DNA of 64,000 nucleotides from Platycnemis pennipes (GCA_933228895.1 OW121850.1:35287773-35351772), one strand, 5' to 3'. Shown: positions 49,228 through 61,061, counted from the first letter of the stretch. Translations and numbers: made by a program. Notes: a model not told the origin generated them from the sequence alone.

Positions 49228-50180
49228 CAAGTAGCTGTGATGACATCGGGACCCAGCTATGAAGAAGCAAGAATAAGGAAAGGATTGAGACAAGGCTGTG
49301 CACTGTCTCCGGTAATTTTTAATGTTTACATTGAGAGAACCATCAATGAAATTAAGGGGGAGTCTTCTGGAGTGAATATCCACGGAGGAAAAATTACCAT
49401 GCTGCGATTCGCGGATGACATAGCACTCGTAGCTGAGCCAGAGAGGGATCTGAATAAGATTCTAATAACTCCAGAAAGGATCATGGTGAGATATCAGCTG
49501 AAGATATATAAGAAGAAAACTAAGGTATTGGTGTGCAGTAAAAGAGAAGAGGCCAAAACCAACATTAAACTAGGAAAACAAGATCTTGAAGAGGTGAAAG
49601 AATTCTTTTACCTGGGAAGCCAAATAACCAACGATGGCCGAAGCAAGAAAGAGATAGTCATTAGAATAGCTCAGGCAAAGAGGGCATTCTATCAAAAGAA
49701 GAACCTACTTACATCTGGAAATACAAGCGTAGAAGTAAGGAACCAATTAATCAGGGCGTGTATCTGGAGCATGTTTCTTTACGGCAGTGAGGCATGGGTA
49801 ATGACAGCAGCGGAGAAGAAAAGGGTGTAAGCACTCGAAATGTGGTGTTACAGAAGAATGATGAAGATAAAATGGATCGACCGAGTGACAGACGAAGAAG
49901 TCTTAAGAAGATTGGGAGAAAAGAGAAGTCTACTGAAAACCCTAAGAAAAAGGCCGGACAATCTAATCGGCCATATCTTTAGACACGATGGCCTGATGAA
50001 GACAATCGATGAGGGAAAAGTAGACGGAATGAACGGCAAAGGAAGCCGTCGTATGAGATATATGGAAGAGGTCGTGAAGGATATGAAAGAGAGGAAATAC
50101 GTTAATATAATTTCACCGATAGAAGAATCGAGTGGATAGCTGCGTCAAACCACTCCTAGGAACGTTAACCGATGATGATG
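49228..50180 (+). mobile_element. 5'-truncated non-LTR retrotransposon (RTE-like LINE)
   Basis: This insertion carries the second half of an endonuclease/reverse-transcriptase ORF and a short 3' region ending in GATGATGATGA (50171-50183). Endonuclease and the N-terminal RT motifs are absent. The domain order and motifs (GLRQGCALSP, FADD, YLGS, GSEAW, CYRRMM, GHIFRHDGL) are those I know from arthropod RTE-type proteins; the clade assignment is from recall. It is the best-preserved of three related copies. No clear target duplication is seen. Confidence 0.85.
49237..50139 (+). pseudogene. Reverse transcriptase C-terminal half, one in-frame stop
   Basis: The frame is open from 49237 to a TAA at 49828-49830, then open again in the same frame to 50139, giving about 300 codons with one nonsense change. 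GLRQGCALSP is at residues 16-25, the catalytic FADD box at 58-61, the KKKTK motif at 92-96 and YLGS at 125-128. After the stop come the C-terminal CYRRMM, RVTDEEVLRR and IGHIFRHDGL segments. Near 50110 the frame slips relative to the 34.7 kb copy: DRRIEW-like sequence continues in another frame, so the last 20 or so residues differ. Product, if any: inactive RT fragment. Confidence 0.85.
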
Positions 50181-50183
50181 ACT

Positions 50184-51445
50184 GATCAAAATTGATAAAC
50201 GCGGACTATAAAAGGATACATCTTTATTTTGTTAAAAATCACTCGGCAAGTAAATACATCCTGGTAATGTTCTATTTCTTTATGCTAGGGGTCTCATTAA
50301 TGCTTTTGTGTCTCACTTTACAATTCTTACTCAGGTTTTAATTTGCTCTTCCGAAAGGCAATTATTTAGCGAGTACTTTTAACATCCTATCGGTAATTCC
50401 TTAGGTCACTTTATGCTCGGGCAAAGTTAAATGTATAGCAATAAATGCATTACATTGAGTGGTCTACTATAATTTGTTGTTGGTATTGGAATTAATTTCA
50501 TGAAGTTGCTGGCAATAGTTGTCTCCCATGAGTGTCACTATTACTTCCGGTAAAACATTTGCTTATTCATATGTTTTTAAGAAGCGCTGTGGAGCTTTCA
50601 TTTTTTTATACGGTCTCCTTTTGCTCAATTGCCATAATTGTTCTCTCTTGCTACTTGATTGCCGATGCTCGTCAGGCTATGTATTCTTTCGAATTTCTGC
50701 ATTGGGTTCATTTCTTCATTATGTCGCTTTTATCTAGCTCTGTGGCTATCTCCTAGGCTATCATTAAAGACCTCTCATGGGCATAATCCGATTTTTCAAT
50801 CAATATTGCCAAATTTCCACTGCATCATAGAGTTAATCTCTTCCTAAATCGTGCTATGGTGTTTTAATTGTCTCTATATTTTTTTTCTACGGCCTCTACC
50901 GTAGTGAAGATTTAACCACTGCTCTATCTGCCGTTTTCACCAGGAGTTTCACTACTTAGTCATTTCTATTCTCTCCTTAGTTTTTCTACGTGTATTTCAT
51001 GCTTTTCTTCGGTTTTAATCCTCTTCACAGCTATATAATTTTTTTTACTTTCCCCTGAGATACGATTTGGAAGAATGTTCACCGGCTCATTCCTTTATAA
51101 CCCTCAAATATTTCTGTTCAGCTCGGTAGAAAAACAATGCTGAGGGTAGTAGTATTGAATGTGACATGTTTCAAGTCACACACGCAGTTCTTTACTTTGG
51201 GAAATTACTTATGCTCAAGAGTAATAGCCCAGAAAACCGGTGCCTAAAAAATCTCCATACTAGGTAATAGCAGAATATTTCTTCTTACAATTAATTATTT
51301 AAATGCACTCTCCCTCTATGTTAAATTTCACTTTTGAGGATTGTTTGTGACATGGAAAATTCCATCGCAATTCCTTTCGCCCACGAGAATGTACTCTTCT
51401 AAAAACTTGAGCATCATCTCCCAGATAGAATATTTTACTCCCTCT
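50184..51445. other. AT-rich stretch, nothing seen
   Basis: ORFs of 62-74 codons overlap in three frames (50519-50847) and have no motif. Confidence 0.5.
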
Positions 51446-52115
51446 CGTATATTTCTGGCATGTGCTCTTCAGTGAGGCACTTTTAAAGCAGGTGGTGGCT
51501 TCCTCGAGCGCTGTAGCTTTGAGAAGAGTTAGCGGCTGTAACGTTCGGAATTTTCTGCTCGAGGTTCATGCGTGCGCGAAATCTAGGCCCTCTTTATTTC
51601 CCATACCCAAGTCTACAAGGCCTGATTTCGTGGAAGACGAGCTGCTGTGGATGGGCGAGGCGTTTATGGAAGCGAACGGGGCTCGCGAAACGTACGACTT
51701 CGGGATTTATCGTAACGGAGGCCCGCTGCCGTGCATAAGTGCGTGGAGAAGCATTGGAGGGAAAATAATGGTGGCAGAGTACTATGGAGTTGAAAAGAAG
51801 GACGTGAAGGCATGGATGGAAAGGAGATGATATCGTTGGATTACCATTTTCTTTTCCCTCCCCTCTAGTTCCCTGGAGGGTGTCCCGGGAAGGGTGGAAT
51901 GGAGCGGCAGCACCCATTGCTCACGGGCATAAGGGATGGAGAAGTACGAAGCCAGGCAGGGTGGGGACGAGCCCTGGGAGGGGCGTGAGCCGGGAGGGAG
52001 GAATTATGGTGTGGGTGGAGCGCACCGGCAGCAGTGTATGGGTTTGCTTGCGGGATTTCTTCGGTGAAAGTGGTGTATTTGGGTGGGGGATAACGGGATA
52101 GAATTTAACGGGCGA
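51446..52115. other. GC-richer island with an unassigned 122-codon ORF
   Basis: Purine-rich mainly 51860-52060. The plus-strand ORF 51462-51830 has a balanced composition but no domain, no flanking splice pattern that I can defend, and an overlapping 107-codon minus ORF (51594-51917). A first exon is conceivable. Confidence 0.3.
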
Positions 52116-55100
52116 AATGAAGGCAAAAAGGGCTCAGAGTTTTTTTTCAAAAGAACTATTCCTGCTCAGAGGCCCAAGGGTGTACTGGTGCGTGACGTTG
52201 AGAGATTACGTCATCTCACGATTGAATGACTGTTAATTAGAAAGGGTCGCAAATATTTTTTGCCAGAGTGTAAGCGCATGGGTTTATTCTAATAATTGTT
52301 CCTTTACTTTAGGACACTCTGAAATTCTTTGTGATAAAATTTGAACGCAGTTGGCATTATCTATTTTTACTACCCATCAACAATTTTTAGAAGGCGTTCT
52401 TTAGAAGTCGGTAAAGCTTTTCCATTTTACGTAATGCTCAAAGCTCAAAAGGATGGTGATACTCGTTAAGCCTATTTAAATATTTAGTGCACATTATTGC
52501 TGGTGGTATCGTTAAACCTCCCTTTAAGTCCGTCTTATTACTTGATCTCTTGCAGATTCTGTTCTTTCACCAAACATTAATTTTATGCACTTTTTCATAC
52601 AATTAACTTGCATGAGTAGAGAAGAGGCATCACTCAGGCAAAAAACAGGAAGTGGCTTGAGTTCTCAGAATTTTGATCGTAATATTGATGTTGCGACTTC
52701 TTTTGTATAATCTTGCGATCCTCTATTGCATATATCTGTGAAGTTCACAAGCATTGGATACACCTTTAAAAGTTTTGAAGACAAAAATATGCTTTACTGC
52801 ATTAGGACATAAGACTTCATTGTTTATCATGCAACAAGCTGTATTAATTTTTCGTGCAAGCCTCCAGCGTGGGTATGTTTGATGAAGTCATAGTTAGTAA
52901 AGAATTGTCTGAATTGCAACTTTTTGCACATGTAAAGAGTTTTAGAAGTACTATAAATTAAAATTTAGGATGGGAGCCGAATATGAATTATAAATATCTG
53001 TAATGAAACGAATTTAGACTTTTAAAATTAACATTCGACTATGGAAATCAGTAGTAACTTGCTATTTAATTATTCATGCATACGATTTTATTACCAACAT
53101 CTCAAGAGTGGTTTAAAATTTAGTAAACTTAGAGAAATCAGCTGAGAGATTTTATTTTTTGGGGTTTTCCCTATTGTTTCTCTGCAGAAGAGTTTCAGAA
53201 ACCGAAGCAAGGAGAAGAATGGGGATGAGATTTAACGAGTTGTTACCGAGAATCCTATTGTGGAGTTGGCACATTGAAGATTCAATTCACGAGTAAAACT
53301 CAACGGGTGTTACAAATCATAAAGCAAGATCCAATATTGCCTGAAGCGTTTGCCCTTATTTTCTGTAAACCAAGCTCAATTCTTCATGTCTATTGCGACA
53401 TGATTCGATTCTCTTTCAAGTGGTAAAAAGTTCTAAAAACTTGTTAGCACCTGCAACTCTCAGGAGTTTCAACAAATAGGAAAAGATCGATGTTGGTGGG
53501 ATTTTGTGAAGGCAAATTTCAATAAGACCAGCTTATTTTCTACGCGTGCATTATTTGTGACTTTAAATAAAAGAAAAAGTGTGTCCTAAGTTCCCATTTT
53601 TCATGCTTTCTTGTTTTCTGTTATTAAGTGAATAGTATGGAAGTTTCAAATCAGGCACGTATAATAACCGCTGACTATGAGGGAAGCGAAGTAAACTTCA
53701 TGATGGTATGCCTCAGATTTATCATTCCCTAACTCTTCTTTATGCTACGCTATATATTGATGGAATGAAATGTCTAACCCTGAATTCATTCGTACAAAAA
53801 ATAAAAGTCTGCCTGAATGGAGTCACTCACAGTGATAGAGTAATTCAAAGAAGAAGTCTTTGAAGGTACGTTACCATTCAGTGTGCTAATAGCAAAGAAG
53901 AGTATTGAGTCTTAATGTAAGTCGGCTATAATGTATTCATGCCTGTATATTTGGGTTTCGTTCGTGAATAATTTTCTCTGAGATTCGTGATAGGAATCAT
54001 ACAAAGGGCCTTGAGTACGAGCTATGTGTAGATTTTTCGTATTTTAAGATGCCAAAATGAAACTTATTCATGCTGGAAATGTTCCGTCATGATGCCATTG
54101 GAAGTGAAGGAGTCTGCTGTAAAAATATGTTGTTCTATTTGTCAGCATCTTTTATTATTAACTGAAACTCTCTTCGTAGTAATATAATTTGGTTTCCCAT
54201 ATGGGGTGCCAATTTTCCTTCGAAATTTTAAAAAATTTTATTTTTATAGGTATTGTTTTAGATGTTTTTAGGAGGTGCCAACCACGAAATTCATGAGTAA
54301 TGGTAGAATAGGATGAATGTAACCGAAAGGAATGACAGTGTGAAAGGTAGCAGGAAGGAAGAAATAAACTTGAGAGGAGAGAGTAAAGCCGTTAAAAATA
54401 GGAATTAATGAGAAATTGTATTATTATCTCTTGTTTACCGATCTTTTAAGAAAGCAAAACATACGTATCTAGCAGCATGAAAGTTGGTTGAATTCTTGAT
54501 ACATTGAAAAAAATGTTTATTATCATTACTTGACAGTAAAATTATAGTATATCAAAAATAATACATGTCTAGTAGTTAAAATAACCTGAACGGAATTACA
54601 TTGTACCTTTTTAATGCTAAGAGACTTGTCAGTTGTCTAATATTGAGGAATTCATGTAGGAAATGATCATAATTGCTAAATTATGGACGAACACGAGCAT
54701 GAAATTTCATAATTTAATTAATCAGGCTATAAAGTTAACGAATAAACCCAACGAGGGACATTGTTCTCCCAGGAGCATACATTTTATAGAGGGGGAAGAG
54801 AAAACCCGGGATAGTTACTTTTCGGTAACTCAGACAGTAATTTCTTATAGACGAGTGCTACTATAAAGACGTACTTTGAAAATTTCGATTAGGCTAATAT
54901 TTTCTGTAGATTTACGCCACTGAGGTTGAGATGGGCACTGCTTCTGGTTATTGAGAATATTGGCGTTCGAAAATTCGACTGCCACTGCTGCTTGTTGATA
55001 TGAATATTGCGAAAATAGTTGGATTTTTGAAGAGAAAATAGAGCAGGGACTCTCGAATGACAGGAATCATATTTATAATAAAGGAGTTTTTTTCTACATT

Positions 55101-55345
55101 TTACAACTTTGGTAGAATATCCTGATTAAAAATTTAGAAGGGAAACAAAGTGACGCGTAATGAGGTGAGTTACGATTATGTGAGAAAGCTTTTGATATTC
55201 CCAAGCACCAGGAATAATTTCGCTTTGAAACCACATTGTTCAGCCCACTTTAGGTTAGATTAGTCTGTATGTCCTACCACTACGATTAGGAGCTCGAGCA
55301 AAAAGCAGCGCACACACGTACTCGTTAACGGATGACGAAGCCTCC
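52116..55345. other. AT-rich stretch, nothing seen
   Basis: About 3.2 kb with no ORF above 67 codons and no repeat recognised. Confidence 0.55.
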
Positions 55346-56165
55346 AAGTGGCAGACCAAAGCATGATTGACCCCGCCACTCGATTGAATAATGAAGGGAA
55401 GTGATTGGTGGTTGTGGATACGGCTGAGTACTGGCTGCAGGGAATACAGCATGTGGCAGGCATGATTGAACGGTGTCGACGTGGGAAATGGAAGCAGGAA
55501 ATGGAACGAGGAATGGGAGAGGAGGAAGGTTCACAGCGGTGGCTTGGAGGAGAATACAGGCACAGAAAAGGGAAGTTATATGAATGGGTTATTATCTGCT
55601 CATAGAGCTCTTTTGTTGCGATTGATCGTAATAACATTACAAGATTGTGGTTGATAAACATAGGCAGCGGAGAAGTTGTTACCTGAATAATCTCGATGTC
55701 GAAGTAATGAATGAAAAATAGTTTTAGCCTTCTAAACCGCTATCGAGCTCATGTTTATGAAGATTGTAAAGAAGTGACGAAGAAAATATCCTCGAGTGTG
55801 AATGATTTCCATTAACTAACATTTCCCCACTTAAGAGAGTTTTAAAAAAACGGGAAAATGTATTTTTAACTATGAAGGGGATGAGATAAGATAATTGAAT
55901 TTGTTAACTACGGACTAAACACAATAAATAAGGCATGTTTGGTATAGCACAAGATTAGATAATTAGGAGATACAGAAAAGAAATTGATAGGAGTAAAGAG
56001 GTAGAAGGGAACTGGGATAGGCGCAGAAGGTGAAGGAAGAAGCGGAGAGTGTGCGAACGGGGAAGAGGGTGAAAGGAGGAACCAATATTGGAAAGCGGGA
56101 GCATTGTGTGGGAGTTGAGGTCGATGAGGAGGCAGGAGCAGTGAAATCATTCAGTACGTGTCGAC
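55346..56165. other. Two purine-rich patches in AT-rich DNA
   Basis: 55400-55580 and 55965-56110 are G/A-rich on the plus strand. The 133-codon minus ORF (55260-55661) crosses the first patch and has no domain. No gene is called. Confidence 0.4.
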
Positions 56166-56577
56166 CCAAAAGCTCTTTTCAATACATGAATGACAAAGAG
56201 CCTAGAGAGTTACAGATCTCTTGCTTTGTGACGTATTGCTGTAAAATATGAGTTTCATTTCAATCGATATGCATCATTGATTGAGCTACAAATGGATCGT
56301 CGATGTTAAATTACAATCAAACGTGGCAACTGAGGCATGGTTTTTAAGAAACTATGGAGAACGTCCTAATATTTTCAATTGGCCTTTTAGAATTATGCAC
56401 ATAGGGTAACTATGTATCGTTTAGTAATCTAAGCCGTTGTATCTTTCATGAATTCAAATATCACCACCATTTTCTAAGCGTTATTAGTTCATCACAGGAG
56501 AACTCTCAATGACAAAAAAATGACAAGTAAGATTAACATTCTAGTAGGTAACTGATTTTAGTGCTAATAGTAAAAAC
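56166..56577. other. AT-rich stretch, nothing seen
   Basis: No feature is recognised. Confidence 0.45.
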
Positions 56578-56802
56578 TATATTCAGTCCAATAAAAAGAG
56601 ACGTTTCAGGCGTTATATGGTGGAATAACATAATTAAATAAGTTTGGCAATTTTCCACAAAAAAAAATCTTTACTTCGACCGGTTTCGATGTGATACATC
56701 ATCATCAGGTGATGATGATGTATCACATCGAAACCGGTCGAAGTAAAGATTTTTTTTGTGTGGAAAATTGCCAAACTTATTTAATTAAATATATTCAGTC
56801 CA
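56578..56802. mobile_element. Near-perfect foldback element between 13-bp direct repeats
   Basis: The arms, 56631 to about 56708 and 56711-56787, are complements over about 77 bp with only a 1-2 base indel in an A/T run. The order in each arm is TAATTAAATAAG, TTTGGCAATTTTCCAC, an A run, TCTTTACTTCGACCGGTTTC, GATGTGATACATCATCATCA. The two-base centre is GG. TATATTCAGTCCA occurs at 56578-56590 and 56790-56802, bracketing a 199-bp insert (40 bp of other sequence plus the foldback). This looks like a target-site duplication. Transcribed RNA would fold into a very stable hairpin. No coding capacity. The same family occurs at 12.7 and 48.8 kb. Confidence 0.85.
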
Positions 56803-57009
56803 TTTTCAAAAAGATTATTTTAAACAACGTAATTTGACCTTGAATTTGTCTGCCTGGCCAGTAGTTACACTTTAAATTTTGGAACTTCAGAAGCTATTTA
56901 ATACTTAAGTAAAGTCAAACTCTGTCGTATGTAACTGGCGTACTCCATTGTCAACAGAAGTCATCGAGGACTACAGTATTTTACATGAGACTTTTGAGAC
57001 AAAGACACG
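56803..57009. other. AT-rich stretch, possibly an eroded SINE head
   Basis: GACTACAGTATT and CCCAGGTTAATAC could be an eroded A box and B box of the SINE whose body follows, but the match is weak. Confidence 0.25.
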
Positions 57010-57290
57010 CTCTTTACCCAGGTTAATACAATACTTTTTGTCATTCTGATTCTGCTGAGTGCGGTGTGGAGTGCACTTTAAGTTCATTGCTATGCCCGTC
57101 AGACTAGATATTTAACTGTGGACCCCTTGGTGACTTTCGTAAGGGGTAGGTTAATTCCAACGGCTGGTTACTCTCCACCCTTAGAACGCTCCATGTAAAA
57201 TTTCTTCTTCCACCTAATATCCCACCTCAAGAGGCGTAAATGACGGTCGGTCCTTATTTGTCGGTTGCCTCCCCTATGTAGTAACTGCTA
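57010..57290 (+). mobile_element. SINE copy of the main family, diverged
   Basis: Body landmarks in order: GAGTGCGGTGTGGAGTGC, CTTTAAGTTCATT, GTGGACCCCTTGG, GGGGTAGGTTAATTCCAACG, TTACTCTCCACCCTT, TAAATGACGGTCGGTCC and TGCCTCCCC. These match the reference SINE from about base 100 to near its tail. A few small indels. The head is too eroded to be sure of. Confidence 0.75.
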
Positions 57291-57684
57291 CTCCAATTCC
57301 GTCATTCAAATGCCCCGACCTAAATCCTTTATTATGCGGTCGCTAAGAAAATTTGTGTTACTGTCCCAGTAAATATTTCCCGTTACATTATTATTTGGTA
57401 GTATACCTAGAATAATTTTGAATCATAGCTGAGGCTTTAGCTTCTTTCATCGAGAAATCTCGCAAAAGGCGAATCATCCGTACTCAGCTGATGGACTTTT
57501 TACATCCTTGGATCTAAGGAGTAGAGATCATGAAGTTATTTTTCTGTCCTCCTTCTTTCACAGAAGAAAACTTAAAATACCGCATCGCTATCGCAATTAA
57601 TCCCTAAAATAAACTTTGTGTAGGAAATGAAACACATCTTTTCGGTCGTTTTGTCTCCGTAGAATCACGGTGCCTGTTTGTTCC
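57291..57684. other. AT-rich stretch, nothing seen
   Basis: It separates two same-orientation SINE copies. No feature is recognised. Confidence 0.45.
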
Positions 57685-57900
57685 GCGTGGAGAGGATTTC
57701 AAGTTCATTACTCAGTCCGCATTACGGGACGTTGAGCCATTAGTTCCTAAGCGCCTTTCATTAAGAGTGGGCTAATGCCAACGCCGTGTTTCTCTTCACC
57801 TTTCCTCCATTTCTAAGGGCTATGTTGCCTCTAGACAAGCGCCCTTGATTTCGAAATGACCCAAAGGCCTTAGGTCACTCCCATGCGCAACAAAAACACG
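57685..57900 (+). mobile_element. SINE body of the main family
   Basis: GCGTGGAGAGGATTTCAAGT, TACGGGACGTTGAGCC, GCGCCTTTCATTAAGAGTGG, GCTAATGCCAACGCC, TTCCTCC and a later AAATGACCCAAAGGCCTTAG match the reference. It is closer to the reference than the copy at 57.0 kb. The tRNA head is missing or unrecognisable. Confidence 0.8.
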
Positions 57901-58740
57901 AAATCACTCCATTATTCAAGTGCTTTAACATTTATCCTCATCATTTATACATTCTCCTTCCACGCACCTCTCTTCCGTAGTCAAATTCTTCGTCAGATTT
58001 GAATAGACATCAATGAATACGAATTCTCATGAAGCCAGTACCTATATAATATATCTTCCATAAATAAATAGCTGAAAGGAAATAACTTTGACTGATTATT
58101 GAGGACCGATTCATGCCAGGAGTTAAAGCAAATGAAAATAAATTCAAACAAACAGTCACTCACACAAATCAGGTTCAAAATATGGCATATAAGATGGAGA
58201 GACATAATGTATGCACGTATGCATTAATTAGTGATTACCTATCCTGCACTTTATGCCCTTTACAAGAGATAGACAGAGTTAACGGCTCATATTTGTAAGT
58301 CGTTTTGGTAGATATTAGTCCCACATTATTGACCAACTTAATTACTCCATGCACTTGAAAATGCACATGAAATCATTATAGAAAATCATTGTAAAACCCC
58401 TGAGTTATATTTCCTGCCGCCTACTCCTCCTATTTCTTAATCGTATTGTCAAATTCGAAATTTTTGCTGTGAAAAAAAAATACCTATGCTAGTACTATCT
58501 ATTTGTGATGTACTATTTTCCACACTGTTTGTATGGAATGATGCTAAGTTCAATTATTTCCATCATGTTTATGTTCCACAAAGTATTATCACATTACATT
58601 AAGTTGCCGAAATTTTCTTTTAAAATACCTATCTCGACGCAGACCATCCGTAGAAATTTGTTCAAAAAATTTCAATTTTTGTAAATGTGGAATGCTCCCG
58701 TTGTTTGTGGGCATGAGAACTTATCCAAACCTGATTTCTG
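57901..58740. other. AT-rich stretch, nothing seen
   Basis: No feature is recognised. Confidence 0.5.
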
Positions 58741-58907
58741 AATTGGAAATTAAACGTCGCGTAGTACAGTCGACACACACACACACACACTTGATTAACT
58801 TTGAACATTCGACATCAAGGTTGGTAATGAAATTTACGTGTCGAAAACATGGTCGAAGTTAATAGAGGTGTGTGTGTTCAATGCACAACGCGAAGTTTTA
58901 TTTCCAA
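58741..58907. repeat. Imperfect foldback element with AC microsatellite
   Basis: The left arm reads ATTGGAAATTAAACGTCGCG, then a (AC)9 run (58773-58790), TTGATTAACTT, then ATTCGACAT. The right arm gives the complements in reverse order: GTGTCGAA, GAAGTTAAT, GTGTGTGTGTT, CGCGAAGTTTTATTTCCAAT. The pairing thus spans about 165 bp with mismatches and a length difference in the AC/GT tracts. It shares no motif with the ACCGGTTT family. No coding capacity. Confidence 0.65.
58773..58790 (+). repeat. (AC)9 microsatellite
   Basis: Nine AC units inside the left arm of a foldback element; a shorter GT tract lies in the right arm (about 58869-58877). Confidence 0.85.
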
Positions 58908-60511
58908 TCTCGTGGTCCTAGAAAGTTAAGTTTCAAACGTTAAACTAATTTCTGAACTTCTTCAGCTCCTGAAAACATGTAAATGCCATTGCCTTTTCGT
59001 TAGGAGTTTAATGAAATGCCTAGTAATATGTGCTGAATCCATGTCCTATTGGGAAACATTTTATTTTCCTCCCTGCTATTGTATTTTATCTGAGCGGAAT
59101 GTAAGTATAATGTAAGCATTCGTTTTCTGCCTATTTTGCAATTTGAAAATTAGAGGCATTTGAGGGAGGTCGGCAAAGCAGGGAATGTCAGAAAATATTT
59201 GACTCATGTTTTCGCGGAAAATGTTATAAATCACTGTTGAAAAAAGACCCTCTCCTTCAGCATCAAAATTATGCGAGACCTTTCGCTTTAGATTTCCGCA
59301 AATTTGAGGAGAGCTGTTGTCGATTCTCCCGGCAGGAGTTTTCGTAGTGAAAGTTTTCGAAGGGAAATTTCCGTATGGGAGGAGAGCTTTGCTTTGCCTC
59401 TTCCACGAATTGTTCTTTCCAGCATGCGTAGGTTGGCCATTAATAATGCTCGCTTTAATTAGCATTCCGCAGAAATGATTGTTTTGTGCTCAAATCGGGG
59501 CAGATTTGCTGCATTATTGAGCTTCATATGAGAATACAAGGGCGGCCGGGCTAAATAGTCAGCCAACCTTGTCCAGCCATGATCCTGGAAAGGATTTATT
59601 TTAAGCTTGGATCTTTGTACCCGATCCTATATCCAAATTATCGAAACTGATCACGGCGAACTAAAACGTGGATTTTTTTTATTGGAACGGTAAATGGGCG
59701 AATGAGTGCCGAAGGTATTCTTGCCAGTGGGTTTGAGTGCATGTTTGCCGTTCGATTACCTAACTATGGCAGGTGGAAGTGGGTTACGATGTAATTGAAT
59801 TTCCTGAGCCTTAGCTTCGGTTGAAGGGATGGATTAGGGGAGAATGGGGAGCGTGGAGGAGCAATCAAAGAAGTGGTGGGGACTCGGAGGCAAAGGGAAT
59901 CAGGAATGGGAAGTGCGTGGGATTTTGGAGCTGAGTAAGGAGAGAGGTCAGTGAGGGAAGGTGAGGGCGAGGAGTAGGGCTATGGAGGAAGATGCAAGAA
60001 TTAAAGAAAATTAGTTGAGGAGCAACGAAAAGAGGCAAAAGGGAAAGTGTAATTTTTCTGGTACTGAAAGGAATACCATATCTCATAGGGCACCAGTTAC
60101 ACACAATGGACAATAAAAAGTCAGAGGTAAGCATAAGGTTCACGAAATAAATTTAAGGAGTATGTCAAATAAACCAACTTCTGTAGATAAAATGGCGCTA
60201 TCTAATTTAACATTGATCTGAAGATTTCGTCTACAATGCCGGCGAAACTATTGCCCGAGGAACATGTGCCTACGTTGTAGATGACCCGGAAGGTATTCAA
60301 GTCCAACGTTTCACTGCAAAAACCCTCATAAAGCGCGTTTGAGAAGGGTATGTTAGATTTACATATGAGGAATGCTATTTTTATCGAAATGGGGTGTCAA
60401 TAAAGTAGTAGTAGTTGTTCGGGATAAAGATCAACCCATAGAGTAATTATCTTCATTATGCATAGTTGGGTAGTTATAAAATGGTAGGATAATGTTTTAG
60501 GGATGAAATAA
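58908..60511. other. AT-rich stretch with one purine-rich patch
   Basis: No gene is called. The 129-codon minus ORF 59076-59465 has normal complexity but no recognised domain. A purine-rich patch lies at 59825-60010. Confidence 0.45.
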
Positions 60512-60513
60512 TT

Positions 60514-60527
60514 GAGAGAGAGAGAGA
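60514..60527 (+). repeat. (GA)7 microsatellite
   Basis: Seven GA units at the 3' border of the minus-strand SINE that follows. On the SINE strand it reads TCTCTC, which corresponds to the TTTCTCTCC part of the reference and may have expanded from it. Confidence 0.7.
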
Positions 60528-60735
60528 TCTTACAACTCGATGGTAGCCAACTTATAATAGACCAAGGGTCCACACTTGTCCCATTCGAAGGCCGGATTAT
60601 TGAACGTCAAATGCTGTGCATAGGCGTCTTGTTTAGGGACCATATTTCACCAAAAAATTCACGCCACAGCCAGGGCAGGAACGCAGGATCAAGAGATTTA
60701 ATCCAGTACTCTAGCCATCGAACTTACTCAGTCCC
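60525..60735 (-). mobile_element. SINE of the main family, head and body (minus)
   Basis: On the minus strand: GATGGCTAGAGTACTGG (A-box region, complement of about 60701-60717), a degenerate B box CCTGCGTTCCTGCC, CTGTGGCGTGAATTTTTTGG, then GCATTTGACG, TCGAATGGGACAAG, TGTGGACCCTTGG and an eroded 3' part. The order follows the reference SINE from head to mid-body. An overlapping 92-codon plus ORF is a chance reading through it. Confidence 0.75.
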
Positions 60736-60843
60736 CAAAAGCCATCGCCAATTCCATTCAAAGTTAAGTAATTTAGGTATGGAGATATAAATGTGGGAGC
60801 CAGAGTGAAATATTGGATCCTTTGTTATGCCGCAAACTTCAAA

Positions 60844-60886
60844 TTATATTTAATGCAGAACATATCATGTTCTGCATTAAATATAA
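60844..60886. repeat. Perfect 20-bp palindrome, 3-base loop
   Basis: TTATATTTAATGCAGAACAT (60844-60863) and its exact complement (60867-60886) flank ATC. Unlikely by chance. Function unknown. Confidence 0.9.
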
Positions 60887-61036
60887 ATTTGACAAGGGAA
60901 GGGCACTGTTGTGAGCTTTAGAGTCTATCTCTCGCATGTTTATTGCGCTTGAAACATTTGTCTTTTCGGCTGCTTGAATGGGCTAAAGGGAGCTGCAACA
61001 GAGCCTTTGGTTGGTAAATTACTTCATCATAGAACT

Positions 61037-61061
61037 CATATGCATATGCACTATGCATATG
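61037..61061. repeat. Short palindrome CATATGCAT/ATGCATATG
   Basis: A 9-bp perfect inverted repeat with a 7-base spacer, itself made of TGCATATGCA-type self-complementary words. Followed by a TATATATA tract. Confidence 0.7.

Noticed and set aside
51462..51830. 122-codon plus-strand ORF of normal complexity
   Set aside because: No family recognised, no partner exons, and an overlapping minus-strand ORF of similar length.
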